A stretch of 64,000 nt of DNA from JAICMB01 sp035295125 (GTDB lineage: Bacteria; Acidobacteriota; Terriglobia; Bryobacterales; Bryobacteraceae): NCBI GenBank assembly GCA_035295125.1, contig DATGJP010000075.1, positions 62,001 through 126,000 of the forward strand, in the 5' to 3' direction. Below are positions 34,101 through 42,906 of this stretch, piece after piece. The translations under genes were made by a program, and so were the position numbers. Every line of letters starts with the position of its first letter. Positions within the stretch are counted from its first letter, which is position 1. The notes beneath the pieces were generated by a model, which saw only the letters and a list, made by a program, of their open reading frames with translations, did no database searches and was not told the origin of the DNA.

Positions 34101-34328
34101 ACACAGTCAGTACCAGGACTTACACCGGCGGTCAACACGTAAGGTATCCTAGGGAGTGCATCGTATTCACAAGCCGCTGTCTTTCCAGTAACTTAGGGAT
34201 GTGGGCGGAAAAATCTACCGTGACTTTGCGCGCAATATTTCCGCGCGTTCGTGCGCGCACTCGGCAAATCAACGGTTTACGACTATTGGCAGATGTGTTG
34301 CTATAAAGGGACGGCGAAGGAGAGGTTT

Positions 34329-35141
34329 ATGACAACTTCCAAGGTTCAAGCGATGTTGGCCACAGCGGCGATCGTGTCGTTGGGCAGCTGGGGATGCGCG
34401 ACGAAGAAGCATGTTCGTGAAGCCATTGCGCCAGTACAACAGCAAGTCAATGACGTGCAAAAACAGACGTCGGATAACAAGACGGCGATCGGTGACCTGG
34501 ATCGTCAAGTAGCCACGGCCGATGAGAAAGCGACCGATGCGGGACGCAGGGCGTCTGACGCGGCCAAGGCGGCTGCTGACGCGAACACTGCAGCCCAGGA
34601 GGCGCAGCAGCGTGCCGACTCGGCGAACACTCTGGCTCAGCAGGTCAATTCGCGGGCAGATCATCTCGAGCAGAACTTCGCGAATCTTGATAATTACACG
34701 CTTGTGAACACACAGCAGGTGTTCTTCAAGGTTGGACAGAGTGTGCTCACCAAAGACGCGAAAGATCAACTCGATACAGCCATTGCGAACATGTCGAATC
34801 CTCACAACATCATTATTGAGGTGGAAGGCTTCACGGATCGCACCGGCAGCAAGTCGTACAATCTCGAACTAGCACGGCGCCGCGCGGATGCAGTCGTGCG
34901 TTACCTGACGGTCGAAAAGAACATTCCGCTGCGCGAAATCCGTCAACTGGGTGTCGGGAGCGACTTCCCGAACGCCGCCAACAAGACCCGGGCCGAACGG
35001 AAAGAAAACCGTCGTGTCGATGTCAAGGTATATGCCTTGAACCTGAGCGGCACTGCGGGAGCGTCGGCGTCGAGCGATGCAAATCGGACGAACTCGGGCG
35101 CCAGCGACCGCACGCGGACCCCGGTGCCGGACCAGAAGTAA
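34329..35141 (+). CDS. OmpA-family peptidoglycan-associated lipoprotein
   Basis: The 270-residue protein has a lipoprotein signal (IVSLGSWGCATKK) and a long Ala/Asp/Gln-rich coiled coil (about residues 30-115). A C-terminal OmpA domain follows (VFFKVGQSVLTKDAKDQLDT, IEVEGFTDRTGSKSYNLELA, RRRADAVVRYL, RAERKENRRVDVKVY), and then a Ser/Thr/Asn tail. It should be anchored in the outer membrane and bind peptidoglycan across the periplasm. GAAGGAGAGG precedes the ATG at 34329. Confidence 0.9.
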   Translation: MTTSKVQAMLATAAIVSLGSWGCATKKHVREAIAPVQQQVNDVQKQTSDNKTAIGDLDRQVATADEKATDAGRRASDAAKAAADANTAAQEAQQRADSANTLAQQVNSRADHLEQNFANLDNYTLVNTQQVFFKVGQSVLTKDAKDQLDTAIANMSNPHNIIIEVEGFTDRTGSKSYNLELARRRADAVVRYLTVEKNIPLREIRQLGVGSDFPNAANKTRAERKENRRVDVKVYALNLSGTAGASASSDANRTNSGASDRTRTPVPDQK

Positions 35142-35156
35142 ATAATACTTCCTTCA

Positions 35157-35195
35157 GGGGTCGGTGTTCTTGCCGGCCCCTTCTTCCCTCTTTTC
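35157..35195 (+). terminator. Rho-independent terminator after the OmpA gene
   Basis: GGGGTCGG and CCGGCCCC form an eight-pair stem with one wobble around TGTTCTTG. A pyrimidine-rich tract with several T runs follows. It separates the lipoprotein gene from the cobalamin-controlled operon. Confidence 0.65.
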
Positions 35196-35225
35196 TTCCC
35201 TTCGACAATTTACTTGCTTTCCTGA

Positions 35226-35431
35226 TTGACGTCGTCGCTTTTGTGCGCTTACCATAAAAGCTGTTCCAGGGTTCTCGCCGGTAACGGCGGGTGAAAAGGG
35301 AAGCGGGTGTAATTCCCGCACGGTCGCGCCACTGTGAACAGCGAGCGAATCGGCTTCGAATGGGCCACTGTTCTTTCGGGAATGGGAAGGCTGCCGGCTT
35401 CGCGATGACCTGTGAGTCAGGAGACCTGCCT
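35226..35431 (+). promoter_or_regulatory. Cobalamin riboswitch with upstream promoter
   Basis: The conserved core is clear. GGGAAGCGGGTGTAATTCCC is followed by CACGGTCGCGCCACTGTGA, and the B12 box AGTCAGGAGACCTGCC lies at 35415-35430. The riboswitch proper starts about 35262. A plausible promoter lies ahead (TTGACG at 35226, TACCAT 18 bases further). The next gene is cobU at 35564, the first of the cobalamin operon, so adenosylcobalamin should repress the whole run through cobS. Whether control acts by termination or start-site masking was not resolved. Confidence 0.93.
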
Positions 35432-35563
35432 TGGCGACTAGGCTTGTGCCACGCTTCGCTAGAGGGCAATGGTAAAAGGTGCCGACGTTAGGCTCTTCCC
35501 GCCTTAGATCCTCTTTTCCAGCGATAGTACGGCCAGGCAGAACGGGAGGCGCGGTACCTCGTC

Positions 35564-36106
35564 ATGCTGACGCTCGTCCTCGGCGGCGCACGGAGCGGCA
35601 AGAGCCGCTTTGCGCAATCGTTGTGCGCGGGCGGTGAACGAGTCGCCTATATCGCCACGGCTCGCCCCGAAGACGACGAGATGGTGGAGCGAATTGAGCG
35701 GCACCGTCGAAATCGTTCCTCAAGCTGGTTGAGTGTCGAGGAGCCTCTGGCCATCGCCGATGCGGTGGAGCGTTGCGCCCGCGACTGCGATTTCATCCTG
35801 CTGGATTGCCTCACGGTGTGGCTCAGCAATGTTCTTTGGGCGCATCGCACCGAGACCTCGGTGGAACGACTGCGCCTCGAGGCGGCGAAGCACCTGACTC
35901 GATTGCCGCGCGCGGCGCGATCCACGAACCTGGTCGTCGTCACGAATGAAGTCGGCTCAGGCGTAGTGCCTGTTTCCGACGTCGGGCGGCGCTTCCGTGA
36001 TCTGCAGGGCTGGCTGAACCAGGATGCGGCCGCATTGGCGGATTCTGTCTACCTGGTCGTCGCAGGCATACCGCTGCGGATCAAGCCTCGGGAGGCGGGG
36101 GCGTGA
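35564..36106 (+). CDS. cobU: Adenosylcobinamide kinase / adenosylcobinamide-phosphate guanylyltransferase
   Basis: The 180-residue protein has the CobU P-loop GGARSGKSRFAQ, then RVAYIATARPEDDEMVERI, the His-containing RIERHRRNRSSSW near the GMP-accepting site, LLDCLTVWLSN and VTNEVGSGVVP. It phosphorylates adenosylcobinamide and transfers GMP in nucleotide-loop assembly. It is the first gene after the riboswitch and overlaps cobB in the pattern GTGA. Confidence 0.95.
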   Translation: MLTLVLGGARSGKSRFAQSLCAGGERVAYIATARPEDDEMVERIERHRRNRSSSWLSVEEPLAIADAVERCARDCDFILLDCLTVWLSNVLWAHRTETSVERLRLEAAKHLTRLPRAARSTNLVVVTNEVGSGVVPVSDVGRRFRDLQGWLNQDAAALADSVYLVVAGIPLRIKPREAGA

Positions 36107-37470
36107 GCGTTCCGCGACTGGTTATCGCAGGTACCCATAGCGGCGTCGGGAAGACCAGCATAGCTGTCGGGCTTATGGCCGCATTGTGCCGGCGAGGGTT
36201 GCGCGTTCAACCTTTCAAGATTGGACCGGACTTCATTGACCCCAGCTTCCACCGCCTGGCGTGTGGGCGCGCGAGCCGCAATCTGGATGGCTGGATGCTG
36301 TCGCGCAAGACAAACCTGGACATTTTCGCCACCGCGTCGAAGGATGCACACGTGGCTGTCGTCGAAGGCGTCATGGGGCTCTTCGATGGACGCGATCCTT
36401 TAGACGAGGCAGGCTCCACGGCGGAAATGGCGAAGTGGCTCGGCGCGCCGGTGGTGCTGGTCACGGATACCTCCGCGATGGCTCGTAGCGCGGCCGCGCT
36501 GGTTCGCGGGTTCGAGTGTTTCGACCCGGAGTTGGACGTTTCGGCGGTGCTGTGTAATCGGGTCGGAGGCCCAGGCCATGCCGACATCCTGCGTGACGCG
36601 ATTCAGTCACGATGCCAATCGACCCCGCTTGGATTCCTGCCGCGAGATGAAAGCATCGCGCTGCCGGAGCGTCATCTTGGGCTTGTGATGGCCGACGAAA
36701 TCCTGTCATTGGATCGTCTGGATGCATTGGTGGCCTGGATCGAGGCCAGCACCGATATTCATGCCCTGCTGAAACTCGCCGAGGAGAGTTCGCGGGAAAT
36801 CGAGGGGACTGTGGCGACTCGGCCGGCCATGCCGGTACGTGTTCGAATTGGCGTGGCGCGCGACCAGGCGTTTTGTTTCTACTATCAGGACAATCTCGAC
36901 CTGCTCGCCGCGAACGGCGCGGAACTGGTCGAGTTCAGTCCTCTGGCGGACGCGGATTTGCCTGGGGATCTGAGCGGACTCTATCTTGGCGGCGGTTACC
37001 CCGAGATTCATGCGGCTGGTCTCAGCACCAACGAAGGCATGCGTTCGGCAATTCTCGAGTTTGCAAAAGCCGGTGGACCGATTTACGCGGAGTGCGGTGG
37101 ATTCATGTATCTCACCGAAGCGATCGTCGACGCAGGCGGGGTGGAACACCCAATGGCCGGTTTATTTCCCACGCGGGCGCGGATGCAGAACGGGCTCGCG
37201 GCACTCGGCTATCTGGAAGCGGAGACCACTAAGGGCGATCGCATACGCGGTCACGAATTCCGGTATTCGCTCATTGATCCGATGCCGCCGTCAGTTGCGC
37301 GGTATTTCACATTGCACGGACGGCGCGGCGAACAAGGCGAAGGGTACTGTGTGGGACGCGTGCTTGCGGGGTATGCTCATTTGCATTTCCGCTCCTGTCC
37401 TGATTTTGTTACTCGCTTCGTTCAGTCTTGCGTAGATTTCAAAAATCATGAGAACACGGCTGAAAACTGA
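36103..37470 (+). CDS. cobB/cbiA: Cobyrinic acid a,c-diamide synthase
   Basis: The 455-residue enzyme has an N-terminal dethiobiotin-synthetase-like P-loop (AGTHSGVGKTSIAVGLMAAL) and FKIGPDFIDPSFH. Its C-terminal class I glutamine amidotransferase domain has the nucleophile Cys in YAECGGFMYLTE and a late His in YAHLHF. It amidates corrin side chains a and c. Its presence suggests that corrin-ring synthesis, or use of cobyrinic acid, occurs elsewhere in the genome. The start is GTG 36103. Confidence 0.95.
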   Translation: MSVPRLVIAGTHSGVGKTSIAVGLMAALCRRGLRVQPFKIGPDFIDPSFHRLACGRASRNLDGWMLSRKTNLDIFATASKDAHVAVVEGVMGLFDGRDPLDEAGSTAEMAKWLGAPVVLVTDTSAMARSAAALVRGFECFDPELDVSAVLCNRVGGPGHADILRDAIQSRCQSTPLGFLPRDESIALPERHLGLVMADEILSLDRLDALVAWIEASTDIHALLKLAEESSREIEGTVATRPAMPVRVRIGVARDQAFCFYYQDNLDLLAANGAELVEFSPLADADLPGDLSGLYLGGGYPEIHAAGLSTNEGMRSAILEFAKAGGPIYAECGGFMYLTEAIVDAGGVEHPMAGLFPTRARMQNGLAALGYLEAETTKGDRIRGHEFRYSLIDPMPPSVARYFTLHGRRGEQGEGYCVGRVLAGYAHLHFRSCPDFVTRFVQSCVDFKNHENTAEN

Positions 37471-40279
37471 TATGTGGTGTTCGCGTACCGTCGGATTCTG
37501 CCGGCCTTCCGGCTGTTTAGAGACCCAGTCAATTCGTTTTGGGAGTGAGGCAGGATGTGGAAGGGTGGCCCTCGCGTTTTCGCCTGCCTTTGGACCTGAC
37601 CGAGAACGCAGGGACGATTTCGCATGTGCATGCCCGGTGTTGCTTCGCGGCGCTTCGACGGTTCAAAAGACAGGCGAAACCACCTGCGCCGCAACGCAGC
37701 ATAGCCGCAACCAACGGAAACTCCCGGGTTGGAAAAGGTGGGACACGCGTTTTCGCCTGTCCTTTCCCGGCGAAGTCGAAAGGCAGGCTGAAGGCCTGCT
37801 CCTCACTTCCGCATCCTCCAAAGCGTCGCGGGACGCGAGAAATCAGAGGCTGTGTAATACCCTCCACAATCCTGACCAGCGCGGAGTTTTTGCTCGCGCC
37901 ATACGAAAACTAAGTGACAGCGGCCTGAGGGCGGCGGTACTGCTGGGATTCGTCACCGCGGGGCTGAGCCACGCAGCTTCCCTTCATGGGACTGTCAAAG
38001 ACCCGCAAGGGCACACCGTTCCGGGTGCGACGATTACGTTGCTATCGCGCACGGGCGTCGAAGGAACCACGACCACGACCGATGCCGCCGGTTCGTATCA
38101 ATTCGACAATATCGCCCAAGGTGAGTACATCCTCCGCGCCACCTCCGCCGGTTTCGCTACCTATCTCGCCGATGATGTCCGGCTGACATCCACACCTCGA
38201 GCTATGGATATCGCCCTGCCCCTGGCCGGCCTGCATCAGGAGGTGGTCGTTACGGCGTCGAGCACGCCGCAGACTCCTGAGACGGTGTCCAAGGAGACGT
38301 CGGTAATCGATGCGTCGGAAGCCCGCGAGCGTAATGCTTTCGCTCTTACGGACGTCGTCGCGTTCACGCCGGGGGTTCGCGTCGAACAACTTGGAGGCAC
38401 CGGCGCGTTTTCAGCAATCCAGATTCGGGGGATGCGCGACCAGGATATGGCTGTACTGGTGGATGGTTTGCGGCTTCGCGACGCGGCCGCAACACAAGGC
38501 GATGCATCCGGGCTCATCGAAGACCTGCTGTTTACCAATGGCGACCGTGTGGAGGTGCTGCAGGGTTCGGGCTCGTCTCTTTACGGCACGAACGCAATCG
38601 GGGGCGTAGTCAACGTGATTACCGACGAAGGGGGCGGCAGAACACGAGGCAGCTTCCTCGCCGAAGGTGGATCGCTGGGGACGTTTCGCGGCCGCGCGCA
38701 ACTGGCCGGCAGTTTTCTACACGACCGAATCCAATACAGCGGCGGCTTCGCCAGTGTCGATGTCGTTAACGGCGTAGACGGCGACTCGCCGTTCCGCGAT
38801 AACAGCATACAGGGCCGCGTAACCTTTCACCTTTCTCCATCCGTGCGCCTCATTGCCCGGCTGTACGCGGGCGATTCGTTTACAAAGCCGAAGACATCGC
38901 CATCCACCATCGGCGACCTCCCGGCAGCGGGGATCATTGACGCAGTCCCGCTTTCCGATGCGCAACTGCGGCTGTATGAGGCGGGCACACCTGCCGAGCA
39001 ATTGGTCGCTGGGAGTGCGACGTTCATTCCTTCGACGGACAATCCCGACTGGACGCGCGCAGCGCGCTTCCTGGACGGCGCCCTTATCCTCAACGGTCAG
39101 CTCTCCCCGCATTTTGACTATTCGGCCAGCTATCAAATCCTCTCGAACAGCCGCAGGTACGGCGACGGACCCGCGGGCGTCGACTTTCAGCCGCTGGCGA
39201 GCACCCGGTCGATCTATGACGGGCGAATTCAAACCGCGAATGCACAGATGAATTACCGCGCCGGATTCAATCTGCTGAGTGCCGGCTATGAGTTTGAGAG
39301 CGAGAGCTACGCCAACGACAATACCGACGCGTCGAATGCCTTAGCAACGTCAGGCGTCAATATCACACAGCGAAGCAACGCGTTGTTCGTGCAGGACCAG
39401 GTGCGGCTCTTCGGCGACCGTTTGCAGCTTTCAGGCGCTTTCCGCGCGCAATACTTCACACTCGATCGGCCGATATTCAGCCCGCTCGCGGCTGCTCCCT
39501 TCCAGGGCTCTGCTTTTCCGTCACCGCCCGCTGCGTATACCGGTGACGGTTCGGCAGCCTATCTCTTCCGGAAAACCGGGACCAAGATTCGCGGGCACGT
39601 CGGCCGCGGCTACCGGGCGCCATCGTTGTATGAGCGATTCGGGACGGGTTACGACCCGACTTTTGGATATTCGGTTTTCGGCAGTCCGGGCTTGAAACCG
39701 GAGCGCGCGATAGCCTTCGATGCCGGTGTCGACCAGACTCTGCTCGGCGGGCGGGCGCGGATCTCGGCGTCATACTTTTACACCAGCCTGCAGCAAGTCA
39801 TTATCTTCGACGTGACCGAGCTGTTCGGTTACCGCAACACGCTGGGCGGCCTTTCGCGGGGTGTGGAGGTGAGCGGCACCATATCGCCGACGCGATCGAT
39901 GCAGATTTCGGCCGCATACACGTATGTCAATGCTGCCGAACGCACGGCCGTCGACGGGGTGTTCCGGATGTTCGCCGTTCCGCGAAATCAGTTTTCTCTG
40001 TTTGCTACGCAGCAAGTTGGCCGTCGTGTGCTGCTGACGCTCGATACACTGGTTTCGGGTACGTACCTCGCGCCGATCTTCGGGTTCTCGACTCGCGTTT
40101 ATCAATTTGACGGTCCGCAGCGTCTCAATGTAGGGGCGAGCTACCGGCTGCCGCTCGCGGAGTCTCGGGCAGTACGGTTCTTTGCGCGCGCTGAGAACAT
40201 TACGGGGCAGCGCTACTTTGAACAGGGATTCGTGACGCCGGGACGGACAGGAATCGGAGGGGTTCAATTTGAGTTTTAG
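37448..40279 (+). CDS. btuB: TonB-dependent receptor, BtuB-type, with uncertain start
   Basis: The open frame has 943 codons, but the first about 150 come from an inserted repeat and look non-protein. The true product seems to begin near 37901 with a signal peptide (RKLSDSGLRAAVLLGF ... LSHA). It continues with a carboxypeptidase-regulatory domain (GTVKDPQGHTVPGATITL), a TonB plug (DVVAFTPGVRVEQLGG, IQIRGMRDQDMAVLVDGLRL) and a barrel ending in GVQFEF. No ATG, GTG or TTG lies in frame near the signal peptide; an ATA codon stands at 37901, where an ATG would fit. The cobalamin operon context indicates corrinoid uptake. Confidence 0.85.
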   Translation: MRTRLKTDMWCSRTVGFCRPSGCLETQSIRFGSEAGCGRVALAFSPAFGPDRERRDDFACACPVLLRGASTVQKTGETTCAATQHSRNQRKLPGWKRWDTRFRLSFPGEVERQAEGLLLTSASSKASRDARNQRLCNTLHNPDQRGVFARAIRKLSDSGLRAAVLLGFVTAGLSHAASLHGTVKDPQGHTVPGATITLLSRTGVEGTTTTTDAAGSYQFDNIAQGEYILRATSAGFATYLADDVRLTSTPRAMDIALPLAGLHQEVVVTASSTPQTPETVSKETSVIDASEARERNAFALTDVVAFTPGVRVEQLGGTGAFSAIQIRGMRDQDMAVLVDGLRLRDAAATQGDASGLIEDLLFTNGDRVEVLQGSGSSLYGTNAIGGVVNVITDEGGGRTRGSFLAEGGSLGTFRGRAQLAGSFLHDRIQYSGGFASVDVVNGVDGDSPFRDNSIQGRVTFHLSPSVRLIARLYAGDSFTKPKTSPSTIGDLPAAGIIDAVPLSDAQLRLYEAGTPAEQLVAGSATFIPSTDNPDWTRAARFLDGALILNGQLSPHFDYSASYQILSNSRRYGDGPAGVDFQPLASTRSIYDGRIQTANAQMNYRAGFNLLSAGYEFESESYANDNTDASNALATSGVNITQRSNALFVQDQVRLFGDRLQLSGAFRAQYFTLDRPIFSPLAAAPFQGSAFPSPPAAYTGDGSAAYLFRKTGTKIRGHVGRGYRAPSLYERFGTGYDPTFGYSVFGSPGLKPERAIAFDAGVDQTLLGGRARISASYFYTSLQQVIIFDVTELFGYRNTLGGLSRGVEVSGTISPTRSMQISAAYTYVNAAERTAVDGVFRMFAVPRNQFSLFATQQVGRRVLLTLDTLVSGTYLAPIFGFSTRVYQFDGPQRLNVGASYRLPLAESRAVRFFARAENITGQRYFEQGFVTPGRTGIGGVQFEF
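37500..37870 (+). repeat. Dispersed intergenic repeat, longest copy, inside the cobalamin operon
   Basis: Two inverted arms are visible. The forward arm has GGATGTGGAAGGGTGG, then GCGTTTTCGCCTGCCTTTGG. The reverse arm has AAAGGCAGGCTGAAGGCCTG, CCTCCAAAGCG and GCGAGAAATCAGAGGC. Several AGGCGAAAACGC-type short palindromes lie between them. The blocks match those at 22565-22660 and 30330-30405. The insertion keeps an open frame across about 450 bases between cobB and the receptor. Confidence 0.65.
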
Positions 40280-41120
40280 CCTTCGCCTTGCCGCCGCGCT
40301 TGTGGCCTTTGTTGCCGCGAATGCCGCTCCGCCGCCGCAGCGAATCGTCTCCGCGTCGCCCAATGTGACCGAAATCCTGTATGGCGTTGGCGCCTTTAAT
40401 CGCGTGGTTGGTGTTACGGAGTTTTGCACGTATCCGCCCGAAGCGAAAAAACTACCGCGCATTGGCGGTTGGGAGAGCAATAACCTCGAAGCCGTTGTTG
40501 CGCTTCGCCCGGACATCGTAATCCTGACTGAGCCGCAGGCCCCATTCATGGAATCGCAGCTCCAGAAGTTGGGTTTACATACGCTGGCCGTGCCGAGTCA
40601 ACGCCTGGACGACGTTTTTAAAGCAATTGCGATGATTGGGCGTGTAACCGGCCATGAAACGCAGGCGGCAGAGTTGGAGAAGGATATGCGCGCCAAGCTC
40701 GACGCCGTACGCAATCGGACGAGTAAACTTCCACGCCGGCGCGTCCTCCTGGTGGTCGATCGAACTCCTGGCACCTTACGCGACCTCATCGTCGCGACCA
40801 AGGGCAGCTTCCTCGCCGATTTGCTTGTGATCGCAGGCGGTGAGTGCGTGGGCGAGCCCTCAAATCAAGGCTACGAGAGGATCAGCAAGGAGGCAATCGT
40901 AGCCTTGGATCCGGACCTGGTGGTCGATTTCGTTCACGGTTCGAAAGACCGCATGGGCGAAGATCCTCAGGCGGTTTGGCGCGATCTTCACGAACTCCGG
41001 GCGGTGCGGGATGGGCGGGTCTATCCGGTGCGCGACGATTTTCTCCCCCACGCCTCCCAGCTCGTGGACAAGACCGCTGAGTTATTTGCACACATTCTGC
41101 ATCCTGAGGCGGGCAGATGA
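40269..41120 (+). CDS. btuF: Corrinoid ABC transporter substrate-binding protein
   Basis: The 283-residue protein has an export signal (LRLAAALVAFVAANAA) and the BtuF/FhuD-type fold (QRIVSASPNVTEILYGVGAF, VVGVTEFCTYPPEA, IGGWESNNLEAVVALRPDIV, VYPVRDDFLPHASQLVD). It should carry corrinoids through the periplasm to BtuCD. Translation appears to start at TTG 40269, overlapping the receptor stop by 11 bases. Its stop overlaps btuD (ATGA). Confidence 0.92.
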   Translation: MSFSLRLAAALVAFVAANAAPPPQRIVSASPNVTEILYGVGAFNRVVGVTEFCTYPPEAKKLPRIGGWESNNLEAVVALRPDIVILTEPQAPFMESQLQKLGLHTLAVPSQRLDDVFKAIAMIGRVTGHETQAAELEKDMRAKLDAVRNRTSKLPRRRVLLVVDRTPGTLRDLIVATKGSFLADLLVIAGGECVGEPSNQGYERISKEAIVALDPDLVVDFVHGSKDRMGEDPQAVWRDLHELRAVRDGRVYPVRDDFLPHASQLVDKTAELFAHILHPEAGR

Positions 41121-41902
41121 GCGTGCCCCGGCTCGAAGCTCGAGCTGTGCATTTCTCCTATATGTCGGCGGCGCCCGTGATTCGCGGCGCGTCGTTGTTT
41201 CTGAACCACGGCGGGATGGGAGCCTTGATTGGGCCGAACGGGTGCGGGAAATCGACCTTGATTCGTCTAATGGCGGGCCTGCTGGCGCCATCGCAAGGTG
41301 AAGTTCGGCTGAACGGAGAGCCGCTCTCTTCGCTGACGAGCGGCGCGCGGACGCAATTGTTGGCTTATGTTCCCCAGTCGACGGCGCGGGCCTTTCCGTT
41401 CACAGCCCTCGAGGTGGTGCTCACCGGACGAATGCCGCATCTGCCTCGTTTCGCCTTTGAGAGCCGCCGCGACGTGGAAAAGGCTCGTGAGGCTCTTGAA
41501 GCGACCGGCATCGCATACCTCGCGGAGCGCCGCATTACGGAACTGTCGGGCGGCGAGCGGCAGTTGGTCTCCGTCGCGCGCGCCCTCGCCCAGGAGCCGT
41601 CGTGCCTGCTGCTCGATGAGCCCGCGGCCTCGCTCGATTTGAAGCATCGGGCCGCACTTGTACGGACGCTGGCCAATCTCCGCGAAAGCCGCGGGTTGAC
41701 GATTCTGATGGTGACGCACGACCTGTCATTGATCCAGCCGGAGTTCTCCATTGTATTCGCCATGCACCGCGGAGTAATTGCCGCGTCGGGTTCGCCATCC
41801 GAAACGCTGCAGGAATCGGTGCTGGCCGAGATCTATGAGGATCAGAACGTGCGGGTACGTCACACTGACGGTAGAACGTTCGTCTGGTCGGAGGCATCGT
41901 GA
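41117..41902 (+). CDS. btuD: Corrinoid ABC transporter ATP-binding protein
   Basis: The 261-residue ATPase has Walker A (GPNGCGKST), the signature LSGGERQLVSVARAL, Walker B (CLLLDEPAASLD) and the switch His (VTHD). It belongs to the FecE/BtuD group for iron-siderophore and corrinoid uptake. Its position between btuF and btuC, in a riboswitch-controlled operon, makes the corrinoid role secure. It is coupled to btuC by a GTGA overlap. Confidence 0.94.
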   Translation: MSVPRLEARAVHFSYMSAAPVIRGASLFLNHGGMGALIGPNGCGKSTLIRLMAGLLAPSQGEVRLNGEPLSSLTSGARTQLLAYVPQSTARAFPFTALEVVLTGRMPHLPRFAFESRRDVEKAREALEATGIAYLAERRITELSGGERQLVSVARALAQEPSCLLLDEPAASLDLKHRAALVRTLANLRESRGLTILMVTHDLSLIQPEFSIVFAMHRGVIAASGSPSETLQESVLAEIYEDQNVRVRHTDGRTFVWSEAS

Positions 41903-42897
41903 AGGCTCCGGAGACACGCCTGATCCGCTCGCTTCTCATTCTTCTCGGCGTTTTGGCGGTTTCGATTGTGATTTCACTCTGGGTCGGATATCAGCGGCTC
42001 GACTTCGAGACCCTGCGGCATGATGAAGTGGCGCGCGCCGTCTTTTTTGAACTGCGGCTGCCGCGAGTGATCATGGCTGGAATTATCGGCGCAACGTTGG
42101 CGGTGGTCGGCGCTGCCTTGCAGGCGTTGTTCCGGAATCCGCTCGCCGATCCGTTCACGCTGGGAGTTTCAGGGGGCGGCGCGTTGGGAGCAAGCATAGC
42201 GATCGCTCTAGGTTGGGGCGTCCGCATCTCCGGCGTGCCGGTGGTGTTTTTGCTGGCGTTCTGCGGGTCTGCCTGTGCTATCGTTGTCGTCTACCACATC
42301 GCGCGAACCGGCTCGGTGGTGCTGCCGGGCGCTCTCCTGCTCGCGGGCGTGGTAACAAATCTGATCGCGAACGCCGGAGTGCTAACGATCCAATATGTGG
42401 CGGACCAGGCACGCGCGGTGCAGATTCTGCGATGGATCATCGGGAGCCTGGATGCCGTCGGCTTTGACATGATCGTTCGCATGCTGGTGTTCCTGATTCC
42501 TGGATGGTTCCTGTTGCTCGCGCACAGTCGCGATCTGCACTTGCTTGCCATGGACGAAGACACTGCGACGAGCCTCGGCGTGAACGTCCGGCGTTGTGAG
42601 TTGACGATCTACACCATTTCGTCGCTGCTGATCGGGGTCACTGTTGCGGTCGGCGGTAGCATTGCGTTTGTGGGCCTGATTGTCCCGCATATGGCACGCA
42701 TTTTGTTCGGTCAGGATGTGCGGATCGTCATGCCATCGTCGCTTTTGTTGGGCGCGGCTTTTCTGATGCTCGCCGACGCCGTCGCACGCACGGTATTGGG
42801 ACAAGGGGAACTGCCCGTCGGAGCGGTCACCGGCATCCTTGGCGGCCCGTTCTTCCTGTGGCTCATGCGGCGGGAGCAGCGCTATGCGGCGTTATAG
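41899..42897 (+). CDS. btuC: Corrinoid ABC transporter permease
   Basis: The 332-residue FecCD-type permease has about ten hydrophobic segments. Motifs include LPRVIMAGIIGATLAVVGAA, ALFRNPLADPFTLGVSGGGA, and the late GGSIAFVGLIVPHMARILFG. It forms the membrane channel with BtuD. The start is GTG 41899. The next gene follows after nine bases. Confidence 0.95.
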   Translation: MKAPETRLIRSLLILLGVLAVSIVISLWVGYQRLDFETLRHDEVARAVFFELRLPRVIMAGIIGATLAVVGAALQALFRNPLADPFTLGVSGGGALGASIAIALGWGVRISGVPVVFLLAFCGSACAIVVVYHIARTGSVVLPGALLLAGVVTNLIANAGVLTIQYVADQARAVQILRWIIGSLDAVGFDMIVRMLVFLIPGWFLLLAHSRDLHLLAMDEDTATSLGVNVRRCELTIYTISSLLIGVTVAVGGSIAFVGLIVPHMARILFGQDVRIVMPSSLLLGAAFLMLADAVARTVLGQGELPVGAVTGILGGPFFLWLMRREQRYAAL

Positions 42898-42906
42898 GTA
42901 CGGCTT

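Noticed and set aside
37471..37900. A second cobalamin riboswitch ahead of the BtuB-type receptor
   Set aside because: No B12 box or GCCACTG-type core was found. The sequence is the dispersed repeat.
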